Shown: positions 1 to 8,820, counted from the stretch's first letter. The stretch: DNA of 64,000 nucleotides from Phyllobacterium myrsinacearum (GCF_014138285.1 NZ_JACGXN010000002.1:248001-312000), one strand, 5' to 3'. Numbers and translations: made by a program. The notes: generated by a model from the sequence alone, not told the origin.

Positions 1-423
1 GCGCTCATTATCTCCGTTCTCCTGCGTATCGCATTCTACATGGATATCCTCAGCGAACTCAGCCCGGCTGCGTCCATTGCCGTTCTGGTGGCAACCGAAG
101 CAGCAAGCCGCGCGGTTCTCAGCAAATTCTGGCAGACACTACCTTCCGCGCGGTCCGGCGGCGTTGCCGACCGCGCCGGAATACCGACGGCAGACGCTGC
201 CAATTTTGCCCTTGTTATTGGCGGCATTGTCTTTGTCATCGGTTATGGCGCAGCCGGAGGACCATTTGCCGTGATTGTTCCCGCATGCCTGACCGCATTA
301 GTCTTTTATGGCTTTTCAGCCCTCTGCCGCGATAAAATCGGCGGGCAGACCGGCGATACGTTGGGCGCCATGCAGCAATTGGCAACGATTTCCCTTTTGC
401 TCGGGCTTGTCATTGTACTCTAA
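1..423 (+). CDS. cobS: Adenosylcobinamide-GDP ribazoletransferase, C-terminal part (cut by window edge)
   Basis: This is the last 140 codons of a membrane protein whose reading frame is open from the first base, so its start lies outside the window. The C-terminal pattern LPSARSGG...GGQTGDTLGAMQQ, followed by a final hydrophobic helix, is typical of cobalamin synthase CobS. That enzyme joins adenosylcobinamide-GDP to alpha-ribazole in the inner membrane, the last assembly step of cobalamin. At least three hydrophobic segments are visible. A Met at position 40 is internal and should not be taken as the start. The gene lies far from the other cob genes of the window, which begin near 41.6 kb. 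Confidence 0.9.
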   Translation, partial: ALIISVLLRIAFYMDILSELSPAASIAVLVATEAASRAVLSKFWQTLPSARSGGVADRAGIPTADAANFALVIGGIVFVIGYGAAGGPFAVIVPACLTALVFYGFSALCRDKIGGQTGDTLGAMQQLATISLLLGLVIVL

Positions 424-441
424 CCGTACCAAATCTGGGAT

Positions 442-675
442 ATGAGCATTATCGAGTCACCCTGCATCCTCGTTTGCGCCATCGATATGAAGACCGGTTA
501 TTGCTTCGGCTGCGGGCGCACGCGCGAGGAAATCGGCGCGTGGTCAGTGATGTCACCGGATAATCGGCGAACCATCATGGCAGATCTCCCCGCCCGCATG
601 GAAACCATCGAACGCCGCCCCCGCCGCGAAACGCGCCGCGGCCGTATGGCGCGCGAAAAGGAACAGGGTATCTGA
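442..675 (+). CDS. DUF1289 family small Cys-rich protein
   Basis: A 77-residue protein with four cysteines near the N-terminus, SPCILVC...YCFGCGRT, spaced C-x3-C-x8-C-x2-C. It continues into EEIGAW, the signature of DUF1289 (often called Fe-S protein or YdhL-like). The cysteines probably bind a metal or an Fe-S cluster, and the exact function is unknown. The C-terminal third is very rich in Arg. The stop codon shares one base with the ATG of the protease gene that follows, so the two are probably co-transcribed, possibly with cobS, which ends 18 bases upstream. Confidence 0.85.
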   Translation: MSIIESPCILVCAIDMKTGYCFGCGRTREEIGAWSVMSPDNRRTIMADLPARMETIERRPRRETRRGRMAREKEQGI

Positions 676-1379
676 TGCCCCGCCTGTTCTGGATTATCAT
701 TGCCCTTATGGCCGCGGCTTTGTTGCTCCTGATGGCCAACAACGACAGCGGCACGACACTGGGTCTGGCCAATGATCAGTTTGCCCGCCTCGCCTATATG
801 AGCATCTGGGGTATTGCCCTTGCGGCGGGCCTGCTCGGCTCCGGCATCCCTCTCGGCCATTTCCTGCGCAACATGGCAATGTGGCTGATCATTTTGCTCG
901 CGCTGGTCGCGGGCTATCAATATCGCTACGAATTGCAGGACATCGGCCACCGCATCACTGCAGGCCTGATCCCAGGCAGCCCGATTTCAAGCAGGGATGG
1001 TGATGGCGCTGTGACCGTGACGCTGGCCAAGGCCGAAAGCGGCCATTTCGAGGTCAATGGATCGGTCAACAACGCGTCGGTCAGCTTCATGGTCGATACG
1101 GGCGCATCGTCCATTGTGCTCTCTCATGACGATGCGCGGCGCGCCGGGCTTGATCCGGACAAGCTTTCCTACAGGACGCCGATCATGACGGCAAACGGCG
1201 CCGCCACCGCCGCCATCGTGACGTTGGATGATATCAGGATCGGCGCCATAGAGCGCCGCAACATCCGTGCCATGGTGGCGCAGGACGGACGCATGGACGG
1301 CAGCCTGCTCGGCATGAATTTTCTCAATACCCTGAGCGGATTTTCTGTGCGCGGCGACCGCCTGATTCTGTCGGATTAG
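675..1379 (+). CDS. Membrane-anchored retropepsin-like aspartic protease (TIGR02281 type)
   Basis: A 234-residue protein. The first ~85 residues contain three hydrophobic segments, and the C-terminal ~125 residues form a single retropepsin-like domain with the catalytic motif VDTGASS. A second family element, SLLGMNFLNTL, lies near the C-terminus. This is the architecture of the bacterial clan AA family TIGR02281. A single Asp-Thr-Gly motif implies that it works as a dimer, probably on the periplasmic side. The substrate is unknown. It overlaps the upstream DUF1289 gene by one base and converges with dusA after only seven bases. Confidence 0.85.
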   Translation: MPRLFWIIIALMAAALLLLMANNDSGTTLGLANDQFARLAYMSIWGIALAAGLLGSGIPLGHFLRNMAMWLIILLALVAGYQYRYELQDIGHRITAGLIPGSPISSRDGDGAVTVTLAKAESGHFEVNGSVNNASVSFMVDTGASSIVLSHDDARRAGLDPDKLSYRTPIMTANGAATAAIVTLDDIRIGAIERRNIRAMVAQDGRMDGSLLGMNFLNTLSGFSVRGDRLILSD

Positions 1380-1386
1380 AAAAAGT

Positions 1387-2439
1387 TCAGGCGGCCTGAT
1401 CGGCCAAAGCAGTCTGCACGGCTTCATAAGCGCGGCGGATAACGCCGCTGTCCGCATCGGGTTTATTGGCCTCGGTCGAGAGTATCTGACGCCAGCGACG
1501 GGCACCGGCGGCGCCATGGAACATACCGACCATATGGCGTGCCACATGCGACACGCGCCCTCCCTGACGGATATGCTCATCCGCGTAGGCACACATATGG
1601 TCGATGATCGCATCAACCGATGCTGCGGGATGCGCGTCGCCGTATATCGCCGCGTCCACGTCGAGGAGCATCGTCGGGTTATTGTAAGCCGCGCGGCCGA
1701 CCATCACCCCGTCCACATGATTCAAATGATGAAATGCTTCATCAAGCGTCTGAATACCACCATTGATCCCAATGAATTGACTCGGGTTTTGCCGTTTGAG
1801 CCTGTAAACACGATCATAATCCAGCGGGGGAATATCCCGATTTTCCTTCGGTGAAAGCCCTTTGAGCCAGGCCTTGCGGGCATGCACCCACAGGGCATCG
1901 GCACCGGCCGCAAACACGCCACCGGCAAGATCATCGAGCGCCTGCTCCACATCCTGGTCATCAACACCGATACGGCATTTCACTGTTACGGGAATGGACA
2001 CCGACTGTTTCATGGCGCGGACACATGCAGCCACCAGATCAGGTGTTTTCATCAGGCAGGCACCGAACGTGCCCGATTGTACACGGTCGGACGGGCAGCC
2101 GACATTCAGGTTGATCTCGCGATAACCGAACGCTTCCCCTACCCGCGCAGCCTCGGCAAGCTTGGTCGGGTCGGAGCCGCCCAGCTGCAGGGCAACGGGA
2201 TGCTCATCGCTGGAAAATCCCAAAAGACGATCGCGATTGCCGTGGATGGCCGCATCGGCAACGATCATTTCCGTGTAGAGCAATGCATGGCGTGAAAACT
2301 GCCGGTGCAACGTCCGGCAATGGCGATCGGTCCAATCGATCATCGGCGCAACCGCAAAGCGATTGTGCTTATAGCCATTGCAAGGTTCAGCCATCATTGC
2401 CACGTCCAGATGCTTTCGATTGATTACCGGGCGCCCCAT
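1387..2439 (-). CDS. dusA: tRNA-dihydrouridine(20/20a) synthase
   Basis: A 350-residue FMN enzyme that reduces uridine in the D-loop of tRNA. The N-terminal part carries FAVAPMIDWTDRHCR, and residues around 110-125 read NVGCPSDRVQSGTFGACLM. This combination, with the proton-donating Cys of GACLM, separates DusA from DusB and DusC. The length is normal for the family. The ATG at 2439 has a GGGA element about nine bases upstream; an internal start at 2397 is also possible and would match the commonest family length. The gene is convergent with the aspartic protease and divergent from the porin. Confidence 0.93.
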   Translation of the reverse strand: MGRPVINRKHLDVAMMAEPCNGYKHNRFAVAPMIDWTDRHCRTLHRQFSRHALLYTEMIVADAAIHGNRDRLLGFSSDEHPVALQLGGSDPTKLAEAARVGEAFGYREINLNVGCPSDRVQSGTFGACLMKTPDLVAACVRAMKQSVSIPVTVKCRIGVDDQDVEQALDDLAGGVFAAGADALWVHARKAWLKGLSPKENRDIPPLDYDRVYRLKRQNPSQFIGINGGIQTLDEAFHHLNHVDGVMVGRAAYNNPTMLLDVDAAIYGDAHPAASVDAIIDHMCAYADEHIRQGGRVSHVARHMVGMFHGAAGARRWRQILSTEANKPDADSGVIRRAYEAVQTALADQAA

Positions 2440-2714
2440 GGCGCAATTCCCAGTTTCGCAGAACGGGCATAATGGTCAAACCAAAACGGCCTACATTCCA
2501 TGCGTCACGCCGCCCGTCATAAAGCGCAAAGCCGATTTTGTCCACCGAACTGAGATCATGGCGGCATTGCTGCGCGAGGACCGGCGCACATACGAAGTAG
2601 CGTGATAAAACCGCAACAAGCTTTACCGAACTGGAAGTTCGACATTATTTCAGTCTTACACCATCATAATATTCGGCCTAAAAGTGATTCACTGATTTGG
2701 ATGGAGGCTCTCCC
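2440..2714. other. Intergenic region between dusA and porin
   Basis: No gene is supported in this 275-base stretch. It must hold the divergent promoters of dusA and the porin. The last 60 bases are AT-rich, as expected for a strong porin promoter, but I could not fix -35 and -10 boxes with confidence. The porin ribosome binding site GGAGG lies at 2703-2707, seven bases before the ATG at 2715. That site selects 2715 over the upstream in-frame TTG at 2697. Confidence 0.6.
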
Positions 2715-3782
2715 ATGAACATCAAAGCTTTTCTCTTCGGCTCGGCTGCAGCGTTGGTTGCAGTAACTGGTGCGCGCGCAGCTGATGCTGTCGTCGTTGC
2801 AGAGCCCGAACCCGTCGAATACGTTCGCGTCTGCGATGCTTACGGTAAAGGTTTCTTTTACATTCCCGGTACCGAAACCTGCCTGAAAATCGGCGGCTAT
2901 CTGCGCTATGATGTTGGTGTTGGTGACGATGTTTACAACGGTGGCGAGTATGGCACCTGGAACAAGCATCTGCGGACGGAAATTCGCTTTGATGCCCGGT
3001 CGGAAACCGAACTCGGCACCTTGCGTTCCTACATCCAGACCCGTTTCGAATATACGAATGGCGAGAACAGTGGAGGCACCATACCCCAGGCGTTCATTGA
3101 GCTCGGTGGTTTCCGCATCGGTGTCGCCGACGAAATCTTCGGCTCATGGACCAACTATGCCGGCGATATCATCAATGATGACGTGATCAACTACAACAGC
3201 TGGGCAACCAACCAGGTCAGCTATACCTATGCCGCAGGCAATGGTTTGTCGGCAATCATCGCCGCTGAACAGGGGTCGGTCAATGAAGGCTATTCCGACT
3301 ATGTGATTGACGATTATCTGCCGCATCTGATGGCCGGTGTGAAGTTCGAACAGGGTTGGGGCGGTGTTAGCGCGATCGGCGGTTATGACTCCAACGTCGA
3401 AGAGTTCGCCGGTAAACTGCGCTTCGACGTCAAGTTCACCGATACATTCTCCGCCTTTGTCATGGGCGGCTATCAGTCCGGCTATGATGATACCCGCGTC
3501 AACCGCAATTTCCTTGCGCCATGGCATGGTGACTGGGCTGCCTGGGGTGGTCTTGCGGCCAAGGTTTCCGACAAGGCGACAGTCAATGGTCTCGTCGGTT
3601 ATGAGTCAGAAGGCACTGTTGCCGCTGCACTCAACGTTGCCTATGAAATCGTTCCGGGCTTCGTGATCACGCCGGAACTCAACTACACCAAGTTTGACGG
3701 CGACCGTAAGGCTGACTCCCTTGCCAATGGTGGTAGTGACGATGCATTCGGCGGCACAGTGCGTTTCCAGCGCAACTTCTAA
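2715..3782 (+). CDS. Outer membrane porin, Omp2/RopA-like (Porin_2 family)
   Basis: A 355-residue beta-barrel porin. It has a clear signal peptide of about 22 residues cut at ARA-ADAVV. Next comes the segment VRVCDAYGKGFFYIPGTETC, with paired Cys residues, and then IGGYLRY, both typical of the rhizobial/Brucella Porin_2 family (Omp2a, Omp2b, RopA). The mature protein is rich in Gly, Asp, Tyr and Asn and ends in FQRNF, with the terminal Phe that outer-membrane assembly requires. It forms general diffusion channels for small hydrophilic solutes. A strong GGAGG site precedes the start and a strong hairpin terminator follows the stop. It is monocistronic. Confidence 0.95.
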   Translation: MNIKAFLFGSAAALVAVTGARAADAVVVAEPEPVEYVRVCDAYGKGFFYIPGTETCLKIGGYLRYDVGVGDDVYNGGEYGTWNKHLRTEIRFDARSETELGTLRSYIQTRFEYTNGENSGGTIPQAFIELGGFRIGVADEIFGSWTNYAGDIINDDVINYNSWATNQVSYTYAAGNGLSAIIAAEQGSVNEGYSDYVIDDYLPHLMAGVKFEQGWGGVSAIGGYDSNVEEFAGKLRFDVKFTDTFSAFVMGGYQSGYDDTRVNRNFLAPWHGDWAAWGGLAAKVSDKATVNGLVGYESEGTVAAALNVAYEIVPGFVITPELNYTKFDGDRKADSLANGGSDDAFGGTVRFQRNF

Positions 3783-3801
3783 GAAGGCTGAAAAGCCAGA
3801 T

Positions 3802-3828
3802 AAAACCGGGGGCTTGCCCCCGGTTTTT
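3802..3828. terminator. Rho-independent terminator after porin, probably bidirectional
   Basis: A seven-base-pair perfect GC stem (CCGGGGG at 3806-3812, CCCCCGG at 3817-3823) with a CTTG loop is flanked by AAAA on the left and TTTTT on the right. It therefore works in both directions and can end both the porin transcript and the long phn operon arriving from the other strand, whose last gene stops at 3859. Confidence 0.93.
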
Positions 3829-3858
3829 GTATGTCGGGCCCGGTTTTGGAGTTTTGTT

Positions 3859-4485
3859 TCAGATTTGCTCTGAGACAGCGGCAAACGCTGCAGACTTCTT
3901 CAAAACGGCAACAAACGCATTGCCCGCATCGGACACAGCACCTGAATTGTCGATCATGACGGCATCGGCTGGATCGCAGGGATTTGGCACTGCCCGCATC
4001 AGACGGCGTTTGATTTCCTCTGCATCTTCCCGACCGCGCGAAGCCAGACGTTGCGCCAGAACGTCATGCGATGCGGTGATATGCACCACGATGAAGTTGG
4101 CATAGGAATCCCGCAACGCCGGCAGAATGCCACGGGAAACATTGGCAACGGCTACAACACCCTGCTCCACGTACTGGTCCACCGAGACAGGCAAGCCATA
4201 ACGCAGGCCGTGTGCCTCCCAGCAATGACAGAATGCTCCTGCCCGCTGCGCAGTCAGAAATTCTTCTTCACTCAGACTGTCATGGTCTTCCGCGTCAACC
4301 GTTGACGGCCGTGTCACCACACGGCGCACAAAATGGAAATCCGGCTGCCCTTGCAGGGCCTCGCGGGCGAAATCCAGAATAGTGTCCTTGCCCGCACCGC
4401 TCGGGCCAACAACGGCGATGAATACGCCGTTGCGCAGCGGTGCAGATGCGGGATTGAGTGCTCGTTCGATCATTGCTGCCGCCAT
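3859..4485 (-). CDS. phnN: Ribose 1,5-bisphosphate phosphokinase
   Basis: A 208-residue guanylate-kinase-like P-loop enzyme. The Walker A motif GPSGAGKD lies at about residue 27, and RVVTRP at about 55 matches the GMP-kinase-like fold. PhnN phosphorylates ribose 1,5-bisphosphate to PRPP, which returns the ribose released by the C-P lyase pathway to nucleotide synthesis. It is the last gene of the phn operon. Its ATG shares one base with the stop of phnM (TGATG), which indicates translational coupling. Confidence 0.93.
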   Translation of the reverse strand: MAAAMIERALNPASAPLRNGVFIAVVGPSGAGKDTILDFAREALQGQPDFHFVRRVVTRPSTVDAEDHDSLSEEEFLTAQRAGAFCHCWEAHGLRYGLPVSVDQYVEQGVVAVANVSRGILPALRDSYANFIVVHITASHDVLAQRLASRGREDAEEIKRRLMRAVPNPCDPADAVMIDNSGAVSDAGNAFVAVLKKSAAFAAVSEQI

Positions 4486-5624
4486 CAGACCACCCGGCGA
4501 CCTTCACGCCAGACAGTACGAACAACCGGAATATGCTCGTCGACACGAACGCGCACCAGATCGGCACGCTTGCCGACCTCGATCACGCCGCGGTCATCGA
4601 AACCAACCGCCTCGGCCGGGTTCTTGGTTACCAGCCGAACGGCGTCCGGCAGGCTGATACCCTCGACCACATCACTCAGGAAGAACGTCGACTGGATCAG
4701 ACTGAATGGAATGTAGTCGGAAGACAGAATGTCGAGATGGCCGTGTTCAACCAGTTCGCGTGCCGAAACGTTGCCGGAATGCGAACCGCCACGCACAACG
4801 TTGGGAGCGCCCATCAAGACGGCAAGGCCCGCGTTTTTCGAGGCAGCGGCGGCCTCCAGCGTTGTCGGGAACTCAGCCACGCGAATACCCTGCTCCACCG
4901 CTTCGTCAACATGCGCGGTCGTTGCGTCGTCATGGCTGGCGAGCACGATACCACGCTCGCGGCATAGCTCCGAAATGGCTTTCCGGTGCGGTGCGGAGTG
5001 GCGGGCGGATTCCTCCATGCGCTCTTCGCAGAACACATTGAACTCGAGATCAGAAAGCTTCAGTTTGCGCTGATAGTAATAAGAGTAGGTTTCCAGATCG
5101 ACAAACTGGCGCTGGCCCGGGGCGTGATCCATGAGGGATGCCAACCGGACGCGGCTGTCATTGTCGAAGTAGTGGAAGCCGTCGAGGCAGTCGGCCACCG
5201 ACACTTCGCAGCGCAGATGGAAATAGTGATCCGCACGCAGGCGATCCTGCTGCACGCTGTCTTCAATCGCATCGGCCAGCTTGCGGATTTCCCCGGCGGA
5301 CATGTCTGCATCCCGGTCAAGGCCGATACGCAGCGCATCGAGGACCGTGGTGATACCGGAGCTGGCGATTTGCGCGTCGTGCGCGAGCACCGCGGCAATC
5401 GGGTTCCAGCGCACGCGCGGACGCGGCGAGTAGTGTCCCTCCAGATGATCCGTGTGCAACTCTATAAGCCCCGGAATGAGGTAGTCACCGGCAAAGTCTT
5501 CCCCGCCCGTTGCCGTTCCGGTCGAAATATCGGCGATCTTGCCGTCACGGATCAGGACGGATCCCTTGATGACGTCATCTTCGAGAACGATTTGCGCGTT
5601 GTTCAGGATCAATTCGGCGGACAT
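4485..5624 (-). CDS. phnM: Alpha-D-ribose 1-methylphosphonate 5-triphosphate diphosphatase
   Basis: A 379-residue amidohydrolase-superfamily enzyme. It removes pyrophosphate from the ribosyl phosphonate triphosphate made by PhnGHIL, giving the 5-monophosphate that PhnJ uses. The metal-binding motif LHTDHLEGHYSPRP starts near residue 57. SHDDATTAHVDEA and SSDYIPFSL follow further on, all typical of PhnM. The length is normal. It lies two bases after the DUF1045 gene and overlaps phnN by one base. Confidence 0.95.
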   Translation of the reverse strand: MSAELILNNAQIVLEDDVIKGSVLIRDGKIADISTGTATGGEDFAGDYLIPGLIELHTDHLEGHYSPRPRVRWNPIAAVLAHDAQIASSGITTVLDALRIGLDRDADMSAGEIRKLADAIEDSVQQDRLRADHYFHLRCEVSVADCLDGFHYFDNDSRVRLASLMDHAPGQRQFVDLETYSYYYQRKLKLSDLEFNVFCEERMEESARHSAPHRKAISELCRERGIVLASHDDATTAHVDEAVEQGIRVAEFPTTLEAAAASKNAGLAVLMGAPNVVRGGSHSGNVSARELVEHGHLDILSSDYIPFSLIQSTFFLSDVVEGISLPDAVRLVTKNPAEAVGFDDRGVIEVGKRADLVRVRVDEHIPVVRTVWREGRRVV

Positions 5625-5626
5625 GA

Positions 5627-6334
5627 TCAGGCAGTCTTTCTACGGTTGGTTCCGGCCAGCGGATGCAGCGAGTGAATTTCAAAGGGAAAGCCAGGCTCGG
5701 CTTCCGTAAACAAAGCGAGATTGTTGATTTCGACCGGCTCTTCGAGGACAGGCTCCAAGAATTCACTCAAAATGCGTTCGATTTTTGGCCGGTCCCGCTC
5801 GGGAACCGGTCCCGTCAGCGTCATATGGAAACGGAATTCCTCGAAAACATAGGGGTAGCCCCATTGTTCCAGATTGCGGCGCTGGGCCAGCGAGAGTTTT
5901 TCCGGATTGCGGCGTTTGATCTCCGCTTCGCTCGGCGGCGCGCGGAACCGGTCGAAGGCAACGGTCACGTCATTGGCCAGCTGGTTCAGCCGGTCCACCG
6001 GCTCTTCCGGCACGAGGGCAAAAAACCCCTCAAGATTGGCGATCGTCAGCTTGGGAATTTCAACCGGATCGATCGAAGATGCAAAATGCATGAGGGCAGA
6101 CAGCAATTCCCGCTCTTCAATGCCTTCAGCCAGATGGAACGGCGCCTTCAGCGTCGCGTGAAACCCATAGCGGCGCGCCGATTCGGTCAGTTGGGCGAAA
6201 TCCTCATGCGCCAGATCACGAATTTGCGGCGGCCGGACCGGCTGGCCGGTGAACGCGTTGCGGCCAAGCCAGTTCGCTGCCACTTTCAATAGCGGGTCGG
6301 CCGATGGCGGCGTGAAGTAGATTGCATAGCGCAT
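5627..6334 (-). CDS. DUF1045 / 2H-phosphoesterase-like phosphonate metabolism protein
   Basis: A 235-residue protein of the TIGR03223/DUF1045 family, which is found in many C-P lyase operons. Two HxT motifs, H59-A-T61 and H170-M-T172, each followed by a Leu, are the paired catalytic signature of 2H phosphoesterases. Members of that superfamily open cyclic nucleotide or ribose phosphates. The operon here has no phnP, and PhnP is the phosphodiesterase that opens 5-phosphoribosyl 1,2-cyclic phosphate. I infer that this protein may fill that step, which would supply PhnN with its substrate. The family assignment is firm; the reaction is inference. It lies two bases before phnM. Confidence 0.85.
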   Translation of the reverse strand: MRYAIYFTPPSADPLLKVAANWLGRNAFTGQPVRPPQIRDLAHEDFAQLTESARRYGFHATLKAPFHLAEGIEERELLSALMHFASSIDPVEIPKLTIANLEGFFALVPEEPVDRLNQLANDVTVAFDRFRAPPSEAEIKRRNPEKLSLAQRRNLEQWGYPYVFEEFRFHMTLTGPVPERDRPKIERILSEFLEPVLEEPVEINNLALFTEAEPGFPFEIHSLHPLAGTNRRKTA

Positions 6335-6399
6335 GGATGATTCCTCTGGAATAGTCTCGCGTTACGCTCCGATTATGACAAGCCTTTGAACGTCGAGAT

Positions 6400-6457
6400 T
6401 TAGAGCAAGTTTTATTTATTCGGAGTCATTCTGCCGGGTGAATAAAACTTGCTCTAA
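6400..6457. repeat. Inverted repeat between phnE and the DUF1045 gene
   Basis: Seventeen-base arms, TTAGAGCAAGTTTTATT at 6400-6416 and its perfect reverse complement at 6441-6457, flank a 24-base centre. The right arm contains the phnE stop codon. In the phn mRNA this would form a long AU-rich stem between the transport genes and the last three genes. There is no T-tract for a classical terminator. Confidence 0.75.
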
Positions 6458-7788
6458 TGTTGGCTCTTTCCGGTCAAACGGGATCGCAGTGCATTCGAAA
6501 TGCCGTCAAAAATGAATATCACAACAAGGATGAGGACGACCATATAGGCGACATTGTGCCAATTGGTATTGGTCCGCATGGCTTCCCACAATTTGAGGCC
6601 GATACCACCCGCACCCATGGCACCGATTATGGTGGCCGAGCGCGTATTGGATTCCCAGAAATACAGCGCCTGGCTGGCGAAAACGGGCAGGACCTGCGGC
6701 AAAACACCATAACGCTGCACATTGGCCGGAGATGCACCGACGGATTTGACACCCTCTCGCTGCTTGTCATCAATATTCTCGAGCGTTTCCGAATAGACCT
6801 TGCCGAGCGTGCCGGTATCGGTGAAGAAAATCGCCGAAATACCGGCGAGCGGTCCGGGGCCAAACGCACGGGTGAAGAACAGCGCCCAGATCAGCATATC
6901 CACCGAGCGCAGGAAGTCGAAAAAGCGCTTGGTGATCTGGTTGGCAAAAAAGTTCGGCGTGATGTTGCGCGCTGCAATGAAGGCCAGCGGAAACGACAGC
7001 AACGATGCCATGAGCGTGCCCATGAAGGCCATGACGATGGTCTGCAGCAGTTTTGTCCAGACATCGCCGTGCTGCCATGATGAGTTGAACCAGATATTGT
7101 CGAAAGCAAGCGATGCATTCGACATCTCAGGCTTGATGCGTTCACCGCTGATGATCAGCGATGCCACCTCGCCAAAGGATTTGCCCCAGAACGGCGAGTT
7201 CGTATCGAAGACAAAATTTGCCCAGCCCAGAAAACGGCGGCTCACGACGACCCGCTGCGGAATGATATCCGCCTGCCCGGCGAACCCGAAACTCACCGAC
7301 ACCTGATCCTCTTTGAGGGTTGCCCAGCTTGGCAGCGACCCCTGCGGCTTGGCACCGTCCGTCGCGAGCAGAACCGTCAGGTTCTCCCCGCCCCGCGTGA
7401 CGATCACGCGTTGGTCGTTGATATCCAGCTTCTTGTCCGGACCGAACAGGATGGTGACATTGTTGCCGTCCTTGACGACCCAGCTCGGGTTCGGATTGTC
7501 ACCCAGCTCGGAAAACCGGGGATAGCTGACAGTCGCGCCCGTCGGCCCCGGCCGCACGGTTGTCTTGATGGCATAGGACACCCAGTCACGGGCGTAAAGT
7601 TCGGCGCGCTGCCACTGCCCACTGGCAAGCACGGTGCCGATGGAAAAGAACCACCAGCAATAAAACACATAGGCCACGATGCCCGCTGCAATCAGCACGG
7701 GCATGAAGCGGCGCCAGAATGGTGGATTGAAAACGGCAGGATACCGGGCCTCGAAATCGGCAATGGCGTCAACTGTGATAGCGCTCAT
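6454..7788 (-). CDS. phnE: Phosphonate ABC transporter permease, long type
   Basis: A 444-residue inner-membrane permease of the PhnE family. One membrane segment near residues 28-50 is followed by a hydrophilic, probably periplasmic domain of about 180 residues. The transmembrane domain then carries the EAA-type loop SVGASPANVQRYGVLPQVLP that contacts the PhnC ATPase. This large insertion makes it longer than the second permease and is usual for the rhizobial pair. With the neighbouring permease it forms the channel for phosphonates. It lies nine bases after the first phnE, and an inverted repeat overlaps its stop codon. Confidence 0.93.
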   Translation of the reverse strand: MSAITVDAIADFEARYPAVFNPPFWRRFMPVLIAAGIVAYVFYCWWFFSIGTVLASGQWQRAELYARDWVSYAIKTTVRPGPTGATVSYPRFSELGDNPNPSWVVKDGNNVTILFGPDKKLDINDQRVIVTRGGENLTVLLATDGAKPQGSLPSWATLKEDQVSVSFGFAGQADIIPQRVVVSRRFLGWANFVFDTNSPFWGKSFGEVASLIISGERIKPEMSNASLAFDNIWFNSSWQHGDVWTKLLQTIVMAFMGTLMASLLSFPLAFIAARNITPNFFANQITKRFFDFLRSVDMLIWALFFTRAFGPGPLAGISAIFFTDTGTLGKVYSETLENIDDKQREGVKSVGASPANVQRYGVLPQVLPVFASQALYFWESNTRSATIIGAMGAGGIGLKLWEAMRTNTNWHNVAYMVVLILVVIFIFDGISNALRSRLTGKSQH

Positions 7789-7797
7789 GATATTATC

Positions 7798-8766
7798 CTA
7801 ACCACCGACAGTGAAAGCCTGCTCGCCAACGAGGCGCCGGCGCAGCCATGCGGAAAACTGATCCACGGCAATGATGGTCACGAACAGGAGCAGGATGATT
7901 GCCAGCGTCTTGGCCTGATGCCCGCGCCCGATCGATAAACGCAGTTCCTCACCGATCCCGCCGCCGCCAACGGCGCCGATAATGGTCGATGCACGCACAT
8001 TGATCTCAAGCCGCAGGAGCGCATAGGACATGAAATTCGGCATGACCTGCGGCACGATGCCGAAGCCCACCCGCTCGAACCAGTTGGCACCGACGGCACG
8101 CAGCCCCTCGTCCGCCTTCATGTCGGCATTCTCGACCACTTCGAAGAACAGCTTGCCGAGGGCACCAATCGTGTGAATACCGACGGCGAACATGGCCGGG
8201 ATAGGCCCGAGCGACAGGATGGCCGCAAAGAACCCGGCAATGACGATTTCCGGAAAGGCGCGCAGGATTTCCATGTAACGCCGTGCTGCAAACCGGATGA
8301 ACCGGTTTTTTACGAGGTTCTTGGCCGCGAGAAAGCAGACCATGAAACCGAAGATGAAACCGGCAAGCGTCGCCAGAATCGCAATATTGAGCGTCTCCAG
8401 CATCTTGTAGAAATATTCGGGCATGTAAAACCCGCCGAAAAGGTAGACCCGCCCTTCCGGATAGTCATATTTCAGACTTCCGTCGAAATAGGGCGACGGC
8501 AAATCGAACATGGCGCGCCAGACTTCCCATCCGTCGCGCGGGATCAGGTCCCCGGCAAAATCGAAGAGATGCGGCAAACGGTCGAAGAACTTGCCCGCAT
8601 TGGATTCATTGGCAAACCACAGCGACCCGGCAATCGTCACCAGCAGCCCTATGGCGATGATCCAGCTATAGGCCCGGCGGCGTCCGGCAAGTTCCTGCCA
8701 GTGCCGTTCGATCTGGATGCCGTCGGACGACAACTCAGTGGAAGCGGTTCTGCTCATTGCAAACAT
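7798..8766 (-). CDS. phnE: Phosphonate ABC transporter permease
   Basis: A 322-residue permease with about six membrane helices. The ATPase-contact loop reads AVGANWFERVGFGIVPQVMP, closely matching that of the second permease. It also has the family motif SIGRGHQAKT near the C-terminus. It follows phnD in the operon, separated by a 67-base gap that holds a strong hairpin, and pairs with the longer permease just downstream. Confidence 0.93.
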   Translation of the reverse strand: MFAMSRTASTELSSDGIQIERHWQELAGRRRAYSWIIAIGLLVTIAGSLWFANESNAGKFFDRLPHLFDFAGDLIPRDGWEVWRAMFDLPSPYFDGSLKYDYPEGRVYLFGGFYMPEYFYKMLETLNIAILATLAGFIFGFMVCFLAAKNLVKNRFIRFAARRYMEILRAFPEIVIAGFFAAILSLGPIPAMFAVGIHTIGALGKLFFEVVENADMKADEGLRAVGANWFERVGFGIVPQVMPNFMSYALLRLEINVRASTIIGAVGGGGIGEELRLSIGRGHQAKTLAIILLLFVTIIAVDQFSAWLRRRLVGEQAFTVGG

Positions 8767-8788
8767 CCTTCAAGGTGCCGCATACAAA

Positions 8789-8820
8789 ATCACGGCCAGT
8801 TCCGCAGAACTGGCCGTGAT
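8789..8820. repeat. Strong stem-loop between phnD and phnE
   Basis: A perfect 14-base-pair stem (8789-8802 with 8807-8820) with a CGCA loop. On the operon strand it is followed by TTTTG, a weak T-tract. It sits directly after the binding-protein gene and before the permease genes, where such stems often cause partial termination or protect the upstream mRNA. Both effects would raise PhnD over the permeases. Confidence 0.8.
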
